A stretch of DNA of 61,670 bases from Deltaproteobacteria bacterium (GCA_029262455.1 JAJCZJ010000041.1:1-61670); one strand, 5' to 3'. Counted from the first letter of the stretch, positions 34,152 through 43,505 are shown. Translations and numbers: made by a program. Notes: a model not told the origin generated them from the letters alone.

Positions 34152-36758
34152 ATGAGCGAACCTGCGCTGAAGCTGCCCGATGAAACGTCGCTGCCGCCGG
34201 AGATCCCGGCGCCGCGACCACTGAATTTCCTGGTTCGTAGTCTTTGCTGGCTCCTGTTTCGCGCGGTCAAGATGGATCCGGCAGATGTCGAGCGGATCCG
34301 GAGCCTCTCCGAGCGCGGGGCGGTGGCGTATGTGCTGCGGATGCGTTCGTGGGTGGACTGCCTGCTGACAACCTATGTGTTGGAGCGCGAGGGGCTTCCA
34401 TCCCCGTCTTTTGTGAACGACATGCGGCCGCTGTGGATGCGTCCACTGTCGGCGATCGGGCGCGGGCTGTGGCTCGGTTTTTCTGAGCTGCGGCCACGGT
34501 CGCAGGAGCTGCGCGGCTTTGCCGACCGTGCCGAGTGTTGCCAGCTGGTGGAGCGTGGTCACCCGATCCTCTTGTTCCTGCGCGGTCGCAAGCCGCGGTG
34601 GCGCTTTGGTAAGCGCCGCCGCCTGACCGGCTTTCACCACGGACGGGATTACATCCGGGAGATCGTTCACCACCACTGGCAGTCCGAGACCGACGTCTTC
34701 TTCGTTCCCCTGGTTCCGTTGCGAGGTCGCGGCATGCGTCGCAAGGAGTCCCGCTTGGCAACTCTCGTGTACAGTCTGCAGGAGACGCCGAGTGAAGGCC
34801 GCCGCTTGGCTTCGCTCTTGTGGAATCGCAGTGACACCTCGATTAGCGCCGGTGATGAGGTTGGCCTGCGCGATTTCGTGCGAGGCTATGGGCGCGAGGG
34901 CGAGGAGCGCACAGTGCGCCGTTTGGCGAGGAAGTTGCAGATTTATCTGTATCGCGAGGAACGCGTGGTCTGGGGGCCGTTGCTGCTGCCAAAGCCGCAG
35001 GTTTGTCGCTTGGTTCTCGATACCAAGGACGTGCGCGAGACGATCGCTCAACTGGTCGCGGACGGTGAGGGCTCAGAGGCCCAGATGCAGCGGCGCGCCA
35101 GTCGTTACATCGAAGAAATGGCGGCTGACTTCAAGAAGAGCTACTTTTCGGTGCTCGAATTCGCCTTCAACTGGATGTGGCCGCGCATGTTTTCGGGTCT
35201 CGATCACAGGGGGCTCGAACGGGTCGTGGAGTGCGTCAAGCAGCATCCGGTGGTGCTGGTGCCCTGCCACCGCTCTCACTTCGACTACATCATTCTCAGT
35301 TATCTGTTTCACCTCAACTACGTCAGCCCGCCGCACATCGCGGCTGGAATCAATCTGTCTTTCTGGCCGATGGGCCCGCTGTTTCGCGGGGCAGGCGCGT
35401 ACTTCATTCGCCGCACGTTTGAGGGGGACGATCTCTATAAAGCCGTCTTTCGTCAGTATCTGACCTTCTTGATTCGCGAGGGCTACACTCAGGAGTTCTT
35501 TCTCGAGGGAAGCCGCAGTCGCACTGGGAAGATCCTTTCGCCAAAGCTCGGCGTCCTAAGTGCGGTGGTGGAAGCGTTCGCACGCGGGGCACGGCGGGAT
35601 TTATATTTTGTTCCCGTTTCGATTCACTATGGTCGGGTTGCGGAAGAGGACGCGTATCAACGCGAGCTCGGCGGGGCGGAGAAGCAGAAGGAGTCTCTCG
35701 GCGCGTTGATCCAAGCCCGCCGCGTGCTGCGCCGGCGTCATGGCACGGTCTACGTGTCCTTTGCCAAGCCGCTGTCGCTGAGCGAAGCGTTGGGAGACCA
35801 GCGACAAGAGTTTGCGGGTGACGACGAAGCAGCGGAGACCGAGCGTCGTCGATTTGTCCAGAAGCTTGGACTGCGCTTGGTCCGCGAGATCAATCGCGCC
35901 AGCATCGTAGGGGCGACCTCGGTATCGTCTACGGTTCTGCTGGCGTCTGGAGCCGACGCGTGTCGTGAGCATGACTTTGTCGCGCGCGCACGATCTCTGG
36001 TGGCGTACCTGCGCCGTCGGGAGATCGCGCTGAGTGCATCGTTGGAGCGCAACGACGATGCCGAATTTCGCGAGAGTTTGTCGTTCCTCGAGGGCGGGAA
36101 TCTGGTGCGGCGCTTCGACGGGGTGGACGGCAGCGTCATTCATGTCCCCCAAGAAAAACGGCTCGCGCTCGATTTTTACAAGAACAACGCGATCCACTAC
36201 CTGTTGCAGCCTTGTCTCCTGTTGGATGCGATTGGTCGCGGCAAAGTCGCAGGCGAAGCCGACGATGATGTAGCTTGGTGGCTGGATTTTTTGCGCTGGG
36301 AGTTCCCGCTGCCTGATCGGGAAGCGCTCGAAGGAGAGCTTGCGGCGTCCCGCGAGGCGATGCGAGCCGAAGGTGTCCTGATCGGTGTGGATCGCGAAGA
36401 GGTGGTCTCTGATCATCCCTTTGCCATCACGATGTCCGGAGTTCTCGACAACTTTCGCGAGGCATACTTGGTGGCGACTCAGGTGTTGCGGACCCTGCCC
36501 GAGGAGGGAGAGCCTCGTAAGTCCTTTCTCGAGAGAGCCAAGACGCAGCACTCGACAGCGCTTCTGCTCGGTGATTTCGAGAAGCCCGAAGGCAGTTCCT
36601 CGGTGATATTCACAAATGCTCTCAAGCGGTACGCCGAGCTGGGCATTGTGTTGGTGGGATCTGAAAAGGATCCTGTCGTTGGGCGCGGGCCCGCCTGGAG
36701 CGAAATCCCTGAGTACGAGCTGAGGATCGCGGCTTCGCTACGCGAACAGCTTCCCTAA
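34152..36758 (+). CDS. plsB: Glycerol-3-phosphate 1-O-acyltransferase PlsB
   Basis: This 868-aa inner-membrane enzyme makes lysophosphatidic acid, the first step of phospholipid synthesis. Hallmarks are the acyltransferase HX4D motif in VPCHRSHFDYIILSYL, GAYFIRRTFEGDDLY, FLEGSRSRTGKIL and FVPVSIHYGRV. The N-terminal and C-terminal extensions match the E. coli PlsB architecture (807 aa). Met at 34152 gives MSEPALKLPDE; a GTG at 34089 preceded by GAGGCGG would add 21 residues. PlsB rather than only PlsX/PlsY is typical of gammaproteobacteria and some deltaproteobacterial lineages. Confidence 0.93.
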   Translation: MSEPALKLPDETSLPPEIPAPRPLNFLVRSLCWLLFRAVKMDPADVERIRSLSERGAVAYVLRMRSWVDCLLTTYVLEREGLPSPSFVNDMRPLWMRPLSAIGRGLWLGFSELRPRSQELRGFADRAECCQLVERGHPILLFLRGRKPRWRFGKRRRLTGFHHGRDYIREIVHHHWQSETDVFFVPLVPLRGRGMRRKESRLATLVYSLQETPSEGRRLASLLWNRSDTSISAGDEVGLRDFVRGYGREGEERTVRRLARKLQIYLYREERVVWGPLLLPKPQVCRLVLDTKDVRETIAQLVADGEGSEAQMQRRASRYIEEMAADFKKSYFSVLEFAFNWMWPRMFSGLDHRGLERVVECVKQHPVVLVPCHRSHFDYIILSYLFHLNYVSPPHIAAGINLSFWPMGPLFRGAGAYFIRRTFEGDDLYKAVFRQYLTFLIREGYTQEFFLEGSRSRTGKILSPKLGVLSAVVEAFARGARRDLYFVPVSIHYGRVAEEDAYQRELGGAEKQKESLGALIQARRVLRRRHGTVYVSFAKPLSLSEALGDQRQEFAGDDEAAETERRRFVQKLGLRLVREINRASIVGATSVSSTVLLASGADACREHDFVARARSLVAYLRRREIALSASLERNDDAEFRESLSFLEGGNLVRRFDGVDGSVIHVPQEKRLALDFYKNNAIHYLLQPCLLLDAIGRGKVAGEADDDVAWWLDFLRWEFPLPDREALEGELAASREAMRAEGVLIGVDREEVVSDHPFAITMSGVLDNFREAYLVATQVLRTLPEEGEPRKSFLERAKTQHSTALLLGDFEKPEGSSSVIFTNALKRYAELGIVLVGSEKDPVVGRGPAWSEIPEYELRIAASLREQLP

Positions 36759-36998
36759 TCAGTTGATCGCGCCGTGCTTCTGGCTCCCCTCTCGGCGGGG
36801 CCTGGGATGCCGGGTTATCGCTCGAGCGGCCTTGATGAGCTTATCGGAGCGATTAGGAGATTTCGTCCTGCTTTGCCGGAGGGCGAGTTGACCGCCCAAT
36901 TGGCCCATGATCAGGTAAGACTCGTATGAGTGTTGCTGTATTCGAAGTGGTTTGACTAACAAAAAGAATCATATTATTGCCCGGTCGCGCTGCTCTCA
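36759..36998. promoter_or_regulatory. Intergenic region with possible promoter for the respiratory cluster
   Basis: About 240 bp with no gene. The A/T-rich stretch near the end has TTGACT (36952-36957) and TATTAT (36972-36977), but the 14-nt spacing is short for a sigma-70 promoter. It precedes the respiratory gene run. Confidence 0.3.
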
Positions 36999-37361
36999 GT
37001 GAGCGAAAAAATCCAAAAAGATCCCAGAGATGGGGAGTTCGTTGAGGAGCGGGTCGAGGAGATGGCCCGCGATCTAGCGCAACACATCAATTCAGTCCCA
37101 AGCGAACAAAGGGAGCATCTGCGCGAAATGGTCGTCCACCTGGTGCGCGATGAGGTACAGATCGCCCCGCCCTCGATCCAAGGATCGGCAGGCGGTGGCG
37201 TGGGTGCGTTCAATCCGTTCGCGATTGGCATCCCACTCGCGTTGGCAGGAGCGGTCTTGATGATTTTGTTCCCGCCTGTCGGGTTGATGTTGTTTGCGGC
37301 AGCAGCTGCGACGATGGCTTGGGGAGTGCTCTCTGTCCTCTTGTCGCGCGGAGGTGAGTAG
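36999..37361 (+). CDS. Small membrane protein, unknown function
   Basis: A 120-aa protein. The N-terminal half is charged and helical (EFVEERVEEMARDLAQHINSV). Two hydrophobic segments lie at about 72-90 and 92-115 (IPLALAGAVLMILFPPVGLM, LFAAAAATMAWGVLSVLL). GTG start. The stop lies 4 bp before the Rieske gene, so it belongs to the same transcript. No known family was recognised; it may help assemble the complex. Confidence 0.75.
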   Translation: MSEKIQKDPRDGEFVEERVEEMARDLAQHINSVPSEQREHLREMVVHLVRDEVQIAPPSIQGSAGGGVGAFNPFAIGIPLALAGAVLMILFPPVGLMLFAAAAATMAWGVLSVLLSRGGE

Positions 37362-37365
37362 AACG

Positions 37366-37950
37366 ATGGCAAAAGCAAAGAAGCTATCCGCGGAGGAACA
37401 GGCGGCCCTGGACAAGGTTCAAGGGATCGAATCGGGTGAAATTCCTGAGGATCCGCCGCCACGGGGAAGTCTGTGGTCGCGTCGGGATTTTCTCGGTCGG
37501 CTCAATTGGGTCGGTTTTGGGGCATTTTCTACGATCTTCTTGCTCGGGTTTGTGCGCTCGGCGTTCCCGCGGGTGCTGTTCAAGCCTCCGAGCACGTTCA
37601 AAGCCGGTGCCCCAGGGGAATATACGGTCGGGGAAGTTTCCTCGCGTTTCAAGAAGGAGCATCGGGTGTGGATCGTCCGCGAGTCGGATGGCTTTTACGC
37701 CCTGTTCGCGAAGTGCACCCACCTCGGTTGCACGCCGCGTTGGCTCAAGGTTGAGCAGAAATTCAAGTGCCCTTGTCACGGCAGCGGATTCCGTAAGACT
37801 GGAATCAACTTCGAGGGGCCAGCCCCTCGTCCGCTGGAGCGTTACCGGATGGAGCTCAACGAGGAAGGGCAGCTCGTGGTCGATATGGGCGTTACCTACC
37901 GCTACGAAAAAGGGGATTGGGATAAGCCAGGTGCTTTCCTAACCGCCTGA
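37366..37950 (+). CDS. petC: Rieske iron-sulfur protein of a cytochrome bc-type complex
   Basis: A 194-aa protein carrying the high-potential 2Fe-2S cluster that accepts electrons from quinol. A twin-arginine-like start SRRDFLGRLNWVGF sits before the single transmembrane helix (about 40-65), as expected for Tat export. The cluster-binding boxes are CTHLGC (about 122-127) and CPCHGSGF (about 139-146), both intact. It is followed 30 bp later by cytochrome b. Confidence 0.95.
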   Translation: MAKAKKLSAEEQAALDKVQGIESGEIPEDPPPRGSLWSRRDFLGRLNWVGFGAFSTIFLLGFVRSAFPRVLFKPPSTFKAGAPGEYTVGEVSSRFKKEHRVWIVRESDGFYALFAKCTHLGCTPRWLKVEQKFKCPCHGSGFRKTGINFEGPAPRPLERYRMELNEEGQLVVDMGVTYRYEKGDWDKPGAFLTA

Positions 37951-37980
37951 GCGCGGTTCTTTACGGGGGAACGTTGAACA

Positions 37981-38751
37981 ATGAGTAAGTGGGAAGAGAC
38001 GAAGCGTCAGATCACCGAGTCTCAGGTCTGGCAGTCGATCTTTCGGCACGGGTACGACGATACGCCTGGCAACCGAGTCCAGATGGTTTCGGGCAATGTG
38101 TGGTTGCACTTGCATCCGTCGAAAGTCCGCCGTCACGCGATCCGGATGCGCTTTACCTGGTGCATGGGTGGAATCACCTTCTTGATGTTTCTGGTCACCG
38201 TGGTGACGGGCATCTACTTGATGTTTTATTACCGGCCGACGGCTGAGTACGCCTATGCCGACATGAAGTATCTCGAATTCGACATGCCTTTCGGGATGTT
38301 CATGCGGAACATGCATCGCTGGGCCGCGCACGCGATGGTGATCGCGGTTTGGTTGCATATGTTTCGGGTCTTCTTGACGGGATCCTACAAACCACCCCGC
38401 GAGTTCAACTGGATCGTCGGTGTCCTACTCTTGGTGCTGACATTGCTCCTGAGCTTTACCGGCTATCTATTGCCTTGGGACCAGCTCTCAATCTGGGCTG
38501 TGACCGTGGGCTCGAACATGGCCCGAGCGACACCGCTGTTGGGGTACGAAGGACCATTCGCCGACTGGACCGGGGCCAACCCAATATACGACGCCCGCGC
38601 GTTCCTCTTCGGTGGTGGCGAGATTGGTCCCCACACTCTCCTGCGGTTCTACATTTTGCACTGCATCTTCATTCCATTGGTTGCCAGTTTGTTCATGGCA
38701 GTTCACTTCTGGCGCATTCGACGCGATGGATTCTCCGGGCCACCGGTCTGA
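37981..38751 (+). CDS. petB: Cytochrome b, N-terminal (b6-like) subunit
   Basis: A 256-aa membrane protein with four helices carrying two b hemes. Helix B has the His pair in MHRWAAHAMVIAVWLHMFR (13 residues between the ligands HRW and LHM) and helix D has HCIFIPLVASLFMAVHFWR (14 residues between). That second spacing is the b6f type rather than the bc1 type. The protein ends before the C-terminal subunit, so cytochrome b is split as in b6f-like complexes. Its partner gene follows 17 bp later. Confidence 0.95.
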   Translation: MSKWEETKRQITESQVWQSIFRHGYDDTPGNRVQMVSGNVWLHLHPSKVRRHAIRMRFTWCMGGITFLMFLVTVVTGIYLMFYYRPTAEYAYADMKYLEFDMPFGMFMRNMHRWAAHAMVIAVWLHMFRVFLTGSYKPPREFNWIVGVLLLVLTLLLSFTGYLLPWDQLSIWAVTVGSNMARATPLLGYEGPFADWTGANPIYDARAFLFGGGEIGPHTLLRFYILHCIFIPLVASLFMAVHFWRIRRDGFSGPPV

Positions 38752-38768
38752 GGCGTTAGGAGCATACG

Positions 38769-39704
38769 ATGGCAATGTCTCGGGAGATGTTCTGGGCCCT
38801 GATCACCTCGGTCGGGCTGGTCGTTACGGTGTTGTTCGTTCCGGGAGGGCGTGTTCTCGTCTTGCCGGAGCTCTTTATCCTGGTGATGATCGGGCTTTAC
38901 GCTCTGGCAGCGCCCGGAGCGGAGATTACCGATCCAGATAGCGCCCGGCCGGTTGTCGATACCGGACCCGGTGACGACAAGGTGCACACGTGGCCTCACC
39001 TGGTTCGCAGCGAGTTCCTGTGCGCGATATTCATCACCTTGTTGCTGATTGTTTGGTCGCTGTTGGTCGATGCTCCGCTGGAGGATCCGGCGAACCCAAC
39101 ACGGACGCCGAACCCTTCAAAAGCGCCTTGGTATTTTCTCGGCCTTCAGGAAATGCTGGTCTTCTTTGATCCCTGGCACGCCGGAGTAGTGTTGCCGAGT
39201 TTTATCGTCGTGGGCCTGATGGCGATTCCCTACATCGATATCAACCCTGCCGGGAACGGCTACTACGCGTTCGAGTCCCGCAAGATCGAGATCCTGACCT
39301 TCTTTCTGGGATTTCACATCCTGTGGATTTCGTTGATCATCATTGGGACCTTCCTGCGTGGGCCTGGGTGGAACTGGTTTTGGCCCTGGGAGGTTTGGGA
39401 TTCCCATAAGGTCGAGGCGCTGACGAATGTGAACTTGCATTACAAGTTTGGCGTGCGCACGGAGACAGGAGCGATGATTTTCGGGGCGATCGTTGTTCTC
39501 GGCTACTTTGTCCTCGGTACGATCGCGATGTACATGGGGATCGTCAAGATGAAAGGGCAGGAGTTCATGCAGCGGTGGGGAATGCCGCGATTTATCCTGA
39601 CCTCGTTTCTCTTTCTTAATATGATGTCTGTCGTGATCAAGATGGTCATGCGCCACGCTGGGAACATCATGTATGTCTGGCAGACTCCTTGGATCAATTT
39701 CTAA
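38769..39704 (+). CDS. petD: Cytochrome b, C-terminal (subunit IV-like) protein
   Basis: A 311-aa membrane protein completing the quinol-oxidising subunit. About eight hydrophobic segments are present, more than the three of cyanobacterial PetD, including two at the N-terminus. The quinol-site region reads KAPWYFLGLQEMLVFFDPWH, corresponding to the PEWY loop with Ala-Pro in place of Pro-Glu. C-terminal helices match NrfD-like or extended cyt b C-terminal forms seen in deltaproteobacteria. Cotranscribed with the other subunits. Confidence 0.92.
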   Translation: MAMSREMFWALITSVGLVVTVLFVPGGRVLVLPELFILVMIGLYALAAPGAEITDPDSARPVVDTGPGDDKVHTWPHLVRSEFLCAIFITLLLIVWSLLVDAPLEDPANPTRTPNPSKAPWYFLGLQEMLVFFDPWHAGVVLPSFIVVGLMAIPYIDINPAGNGYYAFESRKIEILTFFLGFHILWISLIIIGTFLRGPGWNWFWPWEVWDSHKVEALTNVNLHYKFGVRTETGAMIFGAIVVLGYFVLGTIAMYMGIVKMKGQEFMQRWGMPRFILTSFLFLNMMSVVIKMVMRHAGNIMYVWQTPWINF

Positions 39705-39734
39705 CGGGCCCACCGGGTTCTGCTCAGGATAGGG

Positions 39735-39908
39735 ATGTTCTATCTCGCGAAGGTGATTCAGGCGCTCGGCATTGCCGATGTCGGTTACGCGCTCTTCGTC
39801 GGGATGACGCAGAAAAACAGTATGGGCCGGGAACTGACTTTGATGATGCTCGGATTATTGATTTTTTCATTCGGGCGTTTTTTGGAACGTCGGGCACCGC
39901 AGGGGTAA
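39735..39908 (+). CDS. Tiny membrane protein of the bc-type complex, 57 aa
   Basis: A 57-aa protein with an amphipathic N-terminus (MFYLAKVIQALGIADVGYALFVG) and one membrane helix (LTLMMLGLLIFSFGRFL) followed by a basic ERRAPQG end. It lies between cytochrome b and the octaheme cytochrome with 30 and 4 bp spacing, and the downstream ATG sits just past its TAA. Position suggests a small structural subunit. No family recognised. Confidence 0.7.
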   Translation: MFYLAKVIQALGIADVGYALFVGMTQKNSMGRELTLMMLGLLIFSFGRFLERRAPQG

Positions 39909-39912
39909 GTTG

Positions 39913-42678
39913 ATGTCGAAAGCGGACGAAGAGAAGAAGTCGTACTCATCCGTGTTTCTTCTCGCGGTGGCGCTGTTATTGGCGACCGCTATCTGGATCG
40001 TGTGGGATGACCAAATCTCGCGGCGGCCTTGGAAGAAGTACCAGTATGAGTTCTCCGAAATGCAGATTGATCGGGCCAAGGCCGAGGTCACGGCGGAGCA
40101 GAAGCGCCTGGACGATTCCTCGGACTATCAGACTGTGGTCGAGGAGCTGCGCGAAGCGCGTCAGGGTACTGAGGGTGGCGAAACCGGCGCCGCGATTTCA
40201 GAGCTGAGCAGCCGCGAGGCCGCTGCCCGCATCGTCTTTGACGATGCGGATTTTGATCTGCGGCTCGTGAAGAGTCAGATCGAAGAAGCGTGGTACGAGT
40301 TTGAGCATGCGGAGCTGATGCACGTCGATACGACGGGCCCGAAGCACCATTTAGAAGAACTCGAAGCAAAAAAGGTAGCGACGGAGGCTCGGGTTGCCGA
40401 GGCGCAGGCGCGACTCGATCAGATCCTCAACGAAAAGGAAGAGATTTTTTCCGTCGTCGAGACTCTCGAAAAGCAAAAGAAGGAAATGGAAAGCGGCCTG
40501 GGACGTTTGGAGCAGAACGTCGAGGGGTTGGTTATCCCGGTTGGGCCGTTTGAATTTCCGAAGATTCCAAAGATCCAACAGGTGGTGTTGAACGAGTTCG
40601 ATCGCAACGCTTACAATCAACCATTGGCTCGCGTCGATCGGTGTACGTCCTGCCACACGGGTATCAACAAGGATGGTTTCGAGGACGCCGAGCATCCTTT
40701 TCGCACACACCCTGACCGCAAGCTTTACTTGGGCACGCACTCTGTTGAGAAGTTCGGTTGCACGCCTTGCCACCAAGGCCAAGGCCCTGCGGTCAATTCT
40801 CCCGAACAGGCTCACGGCTGGGTCAAGCATTGGCTCGATCCGATGTACCAGGGCGACGACGTCCAAGCGGGATGCATCGGGTGCCATGACAACGTCCGGA
40901 TTGAAGGAGCCGAAACGATTGCTCTCGGCGAGAAGCTGTTTGAGCAAGTCGGTTGCGTCGGTTGTCACCTGGTCGATGGCTATGGCGACCTGCCGAAGAT
41001 TGGACCGTACTTGCGACGCGTGTCGGCGAAGGTCGACGCCGACTGGCTGGTTGACTGGGTGAAAAATCCCCACGAATTTCGGCCGCGGACCAAGATGCCG
41101 AATTTCTATTTTGATCAGGCCGAGGCCGAGGCGATCGCTGGTTATATCCTGGCGAGTTCGGCGAAAGAGGGCGAGGAGTGGCTCGCTTCGCATCCGGCTC
41201 CGGGCGGGATCGACTCAAGTGACGCTGCTTTGGTCGCCAAGGGGGCTGAGCTTGCGGATTCGTTGGGTTGTCGAGGCTGTCACGGCCTAGCTCCAGGCGA
41301 GTCACCGGCTCTGCTCGGCGATTCGAAGGATATCGCGCCCAATCTCGGCAATATCGCGGAAAAGGCGAATCAACGGTGGATGTACCACTGGTTGAAGAAC
41401 CCGCGCGGCTATTCGCCGGAAGCGCGGATGCCTAGTCTTCGGTTGAGTGATGACGAGGCGAAGGCCTTGGTGTCCTATCTCGGGACTCTCGGAGAGCCCG
41501 CCGGAAGTGACGATGCTGCGACGCGGGACCGACTGCTCGACGCAGACAACGTCGCCGAGGGCGAGGCGTTGGTTCGTAAATACGGCTGCGCCGGATGTCA
41601 CAACATCCCGGGGATGGAGGCCGAGTCGAGAATTGGTGTCGAGCTGTCTGTCTTTGGGTCGAAGCCGCTCGAGGAACTGTTCTTCGGCAAACGCACCGAT
41701 ATCCCTCACACTTGGAAAGATTGGACCTACAACAAGATCAACGAACCGCGCATTTACGAAACGGATCGAATCGAGCAGGTCATGCCGCACTTCGCTCTTT
41801 CAGAGGAAGATATCGATGCGATCCTCGTCTTTCTCGCCAGTCGTCAGGAAGCGAAGGTCCCGGAGGCGTACAAGCTCGCCGATCGGCAACGCGAGCAGGC
41901 GTTGGTCGATGGACTGCGTGTGATTGAGCACTATAACTGTGTCGGCTGTCACGTGATCAACGACCAAGGCGGTGCGATCCTCGCGCGCTACGAAGAGAAT
42001 CCGAGTCTTGGCCCGCCAATTCTCAACGGCGAAGGTGCCAAGGTTCAGTCGGACTGGTTCTACAGCTTCCTCAAACAGCCGGTTCCGTTGCGGCCCTGGC
42101 TCAAAATTCGGATGCCGACGTTTGGGGTGAGCGACGACGAAGCTCGAAAGATCGTCGAATACTTTGCGGCGCTGGAGGGAATCGATAGCCCGTTCGTTCA
42201 CATCGATCAGGCGGCGCTATCGCCCGAGTATGTCGAGGCAGGAAAGTTGTTAGCCTCCGTCGATTACTTTTCTTGTTACACCTGTCACCAGCAAGGGGAG
42301 CGCAAGCCGGAAGGACCTGAGGAAGGCTGGGCGCCCGATTTGGCGATGGCGAGCGAACGGCTCAATCCGGACTGGATCGTCGAGTGGATCAAGGATCCTC
42401 AGGCGTTGATGCCGGGTTCGCGCATGCCCGCCTTCTATGACTTTTCAGACGACTCGCCGGACGGTCCCGATGACGTACTTGGCGGTAATGACCTTGAACA
42501 GGTCAAGGCACTACGGGATTACCTGTTAACGCTAGGCTCTATGCCGGTAGCTGCCGCGCCTGTGGTCGCCGATCCGGAGCGCGTCGAACCGGCAGCCATG
42601 GATCAAGGTACCGACGGTACTGCAAGTTCAGAGACATCAAACGCGGCCGCACCTGAGACCGTGCAAGTGGAGGGGTAG
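39913..42678 (+). CDS. Membrane-anchored octaheme c-type cytochrome with coiled-coil stalk
   Basis: A 921-aa protein. One N-terminal membrane helix (about 13-33) anchors it; about 50-205 is a charged coiled-coil stalk. Eight CxxCH heme motifs follow: CTSCH (about 243), CTPCH (282), CIGCH (320), CVGCH (347), CRGCH (452), CAGCH (558), CVGCH (675) and CYTCH (787). The later ones are separated by mono-heme cytochrome c domains with methionine-ligand stretches such as KMPNF and RMPSL. It lies where cytochrome c1 or f would be and is inferred to take electrons from the Rieske protein and pass them to the oxidase. The C-terminus is Ala/Pro/Thr-rich. Confidence 0.93.
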   Translation: MSKADEEKKSYSSVFLLAVALLLATAIWIVWDDQISRRPWKKYQYEFSEMQIDRAKAEVTAEQKRLDDSSDYQTVVEELREARQGTEGGETGAAISELSSREAAARIVFDDADFDLRLVKSQIEEAWYEFEHAELMHVDTTGPKHHLEELEAKKVATEARVAEAQARLDQILNEKEEIFSVVETLEKQKKEMESGLGRLEQNVEGLVIPVGPFEFPKIPKIQQVVLNEFDRNAYNQPLARVDRCTSCHTGINKDGFEDAEHPFRTHPDRKLYLGTHSVEKFGCTPCHQGQGPAVNSPEQAHGWVKHWLDPMYQGDDVQAGCIGCHDNVRIEGAETIALGEKLFEQVGCVGCHLVDGYGDLPKIGPYLRRVSAKVDADWLVDWVKNPHEFRPRTKMPNFYFDQAEAEAIAGYILASSAKEGEEWLASHPAPGGIDSSDAALVAKGAELADSLGCRGCHGLAPGESPALLGDSKDIAPNLGNIAEKANQRWMYHWLKNPRGYSPEARMPSLRLSDDEAKALVSYLGTLGEPAGSDDAATRDRLLDADNVAEGEALVRKYGCAGCHNIPGMEAESRIGVELSVFGSKPLEELFFGKRTDIPHTWKDWTYNKINEPRIYETDRIEQVMPHFALSEEDIDAILVFLASRQEAKVPEAYKLADRQREQALVDGLRVIEHYNCVGCHVINDQGGAILARYEENPSLGPPILNGEGAKVQSDWFYSFLKQPVPLRPWLKIRMPTFGVSDDEARKIVEYFAALEGIDSPFVHIDQAALSPEYVEAGKLLASVDYFSCYTCHQQGERKPEGPEEGWAPDLAMASERLNPDWIVEWIKDPQALMPGSRMPAFYDFSDDSPDGPDDVLGGNDLEQVKALRDYLLTLGSMPVAAAPVVADPERVEPAAMDQGTDGTASSETSNAAAPETVQVEG

Positions 42679-42726
42679 TCGGGCAGCATAGGAGCGGTCG
42701 GACAAACCCCATTTAAGGAGAACGAT

Positions 42727-43452
42727 ATGTTGAATTTCAGAATGATTGCTCAATCCGCTGCCCTGACTTTGGGCGCAGCGCTCGTATCCACCGCGGCGAT
42801 CGCCTACGAAGGTGGCGCAGTAGCTGGCGGTGGCTCGATCAAGGGAACCGTCAAGTTCAAGGGCGAGGCGCCTGCGCAGGAAGTGCTCGACGTCAACAAG
42901 GACAAGAAGGTTTGTGCCGTTGGCGAGAAGAAGTCGAACGAGTTGGTGGTCGGGGCCGATGGCGGTATCCGCTATGCGGTCGTTTCGCTGACCAACATCA
43001 GCAAGGGGAAGGCCTTTCCAGAGGGCGAATCCATTCTTGACCAGGCCGGTTGTGAGTATTTGCCGTACATCGTCATCGTTCCGACGGGCTCCGAGCTTGT
43101 GATCAAAAACTCGGACGGTATTTTGCACAACATTCACACTTATAGCGACAAGAACAAAGCCGTGAACCGAGCGCAGCCGAAGTTCAAGAAGAAGATCAAA
43201 GAGTCCTTCGCTGAGCCGGAAATGGTCAAGGTTACCTGTGACGTGCACGGATGGATGAAGGGCTGGCTCGCAGTTGTGGACCACCCGTACTATGTGATCA
43301 CGGACGAGAAGGGCGCGTTTGAGCTAACCGACGTGCCGGCCGGTGAGTACGAGATCAAGGTCTGGCAGGAAAAGCTCGGTGAATCGACACAGAAGGTTAC
43401 CGTTGCAGGCGGAGCCGAGGCTGCTGTGACCTTCGAGCTCGCCGCTAAGTAA
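42727..43452 (+). CDS. Periplasmic cupredoxin-like protein with carboxypeptidase-regulatory-like C-terminus
   Basis: A 241-aa exported protein. The signal peptide ends about residue 26 (LGAALVSTAAIAYE). The central domain looks like a plastocyanin-type copper site: NSDGILHNIHTYSDKN provides His residues and VTCDVHGWMKGWLAV provides the Cys, His and Met in the usual order. The C-terminus has a carboxypeptidase-regulatory-like domain (KGAFELTDVPAGEYEIKVWQ). Its place between the bc-type complex and cytochrome oxidase suggests a soluble electron carrier or a copper donor. Start has GGAG (AAGGAGAACGAT) before ATG. Confidence 0.88.
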   Translation: MLNFRMIAQSAALTLGAALVSTAAIAYEGGAVAGGGSIKGTVKFKGEAPAQEVLDVNKDKKVCAVGEKKSNELVVGADGGIRYAVVSLTNISKGKAFPEGESILDQAGCEYLPYIVIVPTGSELVIKNSDGILHNIHTYSDKNKAVNRAQPKFKKKIKESFAEPEMVKVTCDVHGWMKGWLAVVDHPYYVITDEKGAFELTDVPAGEYEIKVWQEKLGESTQKVTVAGGAEAAVTFELAAK

Positions 43453-43505
43453 GTCTACATTCTCCATTTTAACACTGGATTGACGCGAAAAGGGGGGTCC
43501 ACCGG

